Under the pieces are notes generated by a model. It did not search any database and was not told the DNA's origin. It worked only from the letters and a program-made list of their open reading frames with translations. Below, one piece after another: positions 6,383 through 7,663 of a DNA stretch of 7,663 nt (positions are counted from its first letter, which is position 1; every line of letters begins with the position of its first letter). The position numbers and the translations under genes are program-made. Location: the NCBI GenBank assembly GCA_028822575.1, contig JAPKDN010000141.1:1-7663 (forward strand), in the 5' to 3' direction. This DNA comes from Alphaproteobacteria bacterium. GTDB taxonomy: Bacteria > Pseudomonadota > Alphaproteobacteria > Thalassobaculales > Thalassobaculaceae.

Positions 6383-7479
6383 AAGGCATTGACTTCATTA
6401 GCGACCTCGGCGATCTCATCCTCCGTAAGGTGTTGGTGATGCGGCAGGGCCAACACCCGATCAGCTTGCCGTTCGGCATTCGGGAAATCACCGGGCTTAT
6501 AGCCATAGCGTTTGGCGGCGGGTTGCAGATGCAGAGGCGTGCCGTAGTAGACCAAAGCTTGAATTCCCTTGGCCTCCAGGTGCGCCTTTAAGGCGTCGCG
6601 TCGTTTGGCCTGGATCAAAAACATCACGAAAGGGTTCACCTCATGCGAGGCACAGGGCGGAATGAAAACCTCCGGCGCCCTGATGAGCGCGCGATAGAGA
6701 TTGACGTTATGACGTCGCCGTTTGGTAATTGAGGCTAGCTTTCCCAATCGGTATAGTAAAATTTCCGCCTGCAGGACGTCCAGGCGGGAGTTCACGCCAT
6801 AATCGAGGCAGGTATCGCGATCGACAAGGCCGTGATTGCGATAGCGTCGCACTATCTCGATGATCGTGTCATCGTCGGTGATCATGAAGCCAGCGTCGCC
6901 GGTGGCGTTCAGCGCCTTGAGGGGATGCGCAGAAAACACACCGACCTCACCGAAGGTACCACCATGTTGGCCATGATATGTTGCGCCCATGGACTGACTT
7001 GAATCCTCGATGATCATCAATCCGTGGCGTTTGGCGATCTCCTGGATCGCGTGCATGTCGGAAACCCGTCCGGTCCAATGTACCGGCATGATCGCCTTGG
7101 TTCGTGGCGTGATCTTCTTTTCGATCTCCACTGGATCAATGTTCTGATCATCTCGCACGTCGGCATAGACCGGGGTGCCACCGACATGAGCGATTGAACC
7201 CGTCGAGGCAACGAAGGAGATCGGTGAGGTGATAACTTCGTCACCCCTGGAGATTCCCATCGCCATCAGGCCCATCATCAGCGCATCGGTGCCGGAGTTC
7301 AGACCGACACAGTGCTTTGCGCCGGTATAGGATGCAATCTTCTCCTCGAAGGTGGTGAGTTCCGGCGTCAGCACGAAATGCCCGGATTCCAATACCCGTT
7401 CGACGCAAGCCAGCAACTCCGATCGCTCTTCATGGAACCGTTTTTGCAGATCGATCAATGAGATCTTGATATCCGCCAT
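6370..7479 (-). CDS. DegT/DnrJ/EryC1/StrS family PLP-dependent sugar aminotransferase
   Basis: The product is 369 residues, the normal length for the family, which transfers an amino group (usually from glutamate) to a keto nucleotide-sugar in the cytoplasm. NSGTDAL (61-67) is the phosphate-binding region for PLP. EDSSQSMGA (158-166) supplies D159 and Q162 near the cofactor ring. FSAHPLKALNATGDAG (182-197) holds the Schiff-base lysine K188, and YGVNSRLDVLQAEI (227-240) is the conserved dimer/active-site stretch. GDFP near the C-terminus (330-333) is also usual. All key residues are present, so it should be active. The sugar cannot be read from sequence: FdtB-, QdtB- and WecE-like roles are all possible. 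The ATG at 7479 lies 2 bases past the stop of another aminotransferase gene and has a strong GGAGG 7 bases upstream. Its 3' end overlaps the membrane protein gene tail to tail. Confidence 0.93.
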   Translation of the reverse strand: MADIKISLIDLQKRFHEERSELLACVERVLESGHFVLTPELTTFEEKIASYTGAKHCVGLNSGTDALMMGLMAMGISRGDEVITSPISFVASTGSIAHVGGTPVYADVRDDQNIDPVEIEKKITPRTKAIMPVHWTGRVSDMHAIQEIAKRHGLMIIEDSSQSMGATYHGQHGGTFGEVGVFSAHPLKALNATGDAGFMITDDDTIIEIVRRYRNHGLVDRDTCLDYGVNSRLDVLQAEILLYRLGKLASITKRRRHNVNLYRALIRAPEVFIPPCASHEVNPFVMFLIQAKRRDALKAHLEAKGIQALVYYGTPLHLQPAAKRYGYKPGDFPNAERQADRVLALPHHQHLTEDEIAEVANEVNAFYGA

Positions 7480-7481
7480 CG

Positions 7482-7663
7482 TCAGGCCTCCCGATAGAAA
7501 GTGCGAACGGTTTCTATGACGTAGTCCTGCTCGGCTCTGGACAGATGTTGATCTACTGGAAAACTGATGCAGTCGCGAGCGTGCCGGTCGGTTACTGGGA
7601 AGTCACCGGCCTTGTATCCGAATGAAGCCAAGGCATCTTGTTGGTAGAGAGGAACCGGGTAAT
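7482..7663 (-). CDS. Second DegT/DnrJ/EryC1-type aminotransferase, C-terminal fragment (5' end beyond right edge)
   Basis: Reading the complement from the right edge gives 59 complete codons and a TGA at 7482-7484, ending in RTFYREA. It contains YPVPLYQQ, GYKAGDFP and FPVDQHL, the usual C-terminal pattern of DegT-family sugar aminotransferases. By eye, about 22 of 56 positions are identical to the C-terminus of the complete aminotransferase just downstream (shared GYK-GDFP, QHL and FY), so the two are paralogues and not a recent duplication. It is truncated by the window only. It is transcribed into the complete gene with a 2-base gap, so the two are almost certainly one operon. Its own substrate is unknown, and the PLP-binding part lies outside the window. 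Confidence 0.85.
   Translation of the reverse strand, partial: YPVPLYQQDALASFGYKAGDFPVTDRHARDCISFPVDQHLSRAEQDYVIETVRTFYREA
7487..7491 (-). promoter_or_regulatory. Strong Shine-Dalgarno (GGAGG) inside the upstream aminotransferase gene
   Basis: The complement reads GGGAGG, with GGAGG 7 bases before the ATG at 7479. It sits in the last codons of the upstream aminotransferase (Arg-Glu-Ala). It confirms the 7479 start and points to coupled translation of the pair. Confidence 0.75.

Noticed and set aside
1..7663. CRISPR array, tRNA, insertion sequence, integrase or defence system
   Set aside because: I looked for regular direct repeats, cloverleaf-like sequences, transposase motifs and nuclease/helicase domains and found none; nearly every base belongs to an identifiable gene.

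Overview
The window looks like part of a surface-polysaccharide (O-antigen, capsule or exopolysaccharide) gene cluster from a Gram-negative proteobacterium. Genes on the right are GC-rich (37 of 60 bases by hand count at 5101-5160). TPR proteins fused to or lying beside glycosyltransferases, a GmhA-like SIS protein and tandem sugar aminotransferases would suit an alphaproteobacterium such as a Rhodospirillales member. That placement is inference from gene content; there is no rRNA or other marker.

Layout from the left. On the minus strand, 1-489 is an open frame of 163 codons that runs off the left edge and encodes tandem TPRs. A 142-base divergent spacer follows. On the plus strand come a small lipoprotein gene (632-1006) and a SIS-domain phosphosugar isomerase-like gene (1033-1629), probably a two-gene operon. 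A GT-B glycosyltransferase on the minus strand (1635-2600) converges on it with a 5-base gap. A 97-base divergent spacer with short palindromes separates that gene from a plus-strand pair: a large TPR-GT2-GT2 protein (2698-5394), and a polytopic membrane protein of the lysylphosphatidylglycerol-synthase-TM/UPF0104 type (5387-6382) that overlaps it by 8 bases. Converging on the pair from the right are two tandem DegT/DnrJ/EryC1-type aminotransferases on the minus strand: one complete (6370-7479, overlapping the membrane protein's end by 13 bases) and the C-terminal end of a second (7482-7663) that runs off the right edge.

How they may work together (inference): the aminotransferases would make nucleotide-activated amino sugars, the SIS protein would isomerise a phosphosugar precursor, the GT-B and double-GT2 proteins would add sugars to a glycan, and the membrane protein may act on a lipid carrier or lipid-linked product. 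The lipoprotein and the left TPR protein have no assignable function. Gene direction switches repeatedly, and the left end (about 1-1000) has lower GC in places, which fits the patchwork assembly usual for such clusters. I see no rRNA, tRNA, CRISPR array, insertion sequence, integrase or attachment site. The only stretches without genes are short spacers of 142 bases or less.
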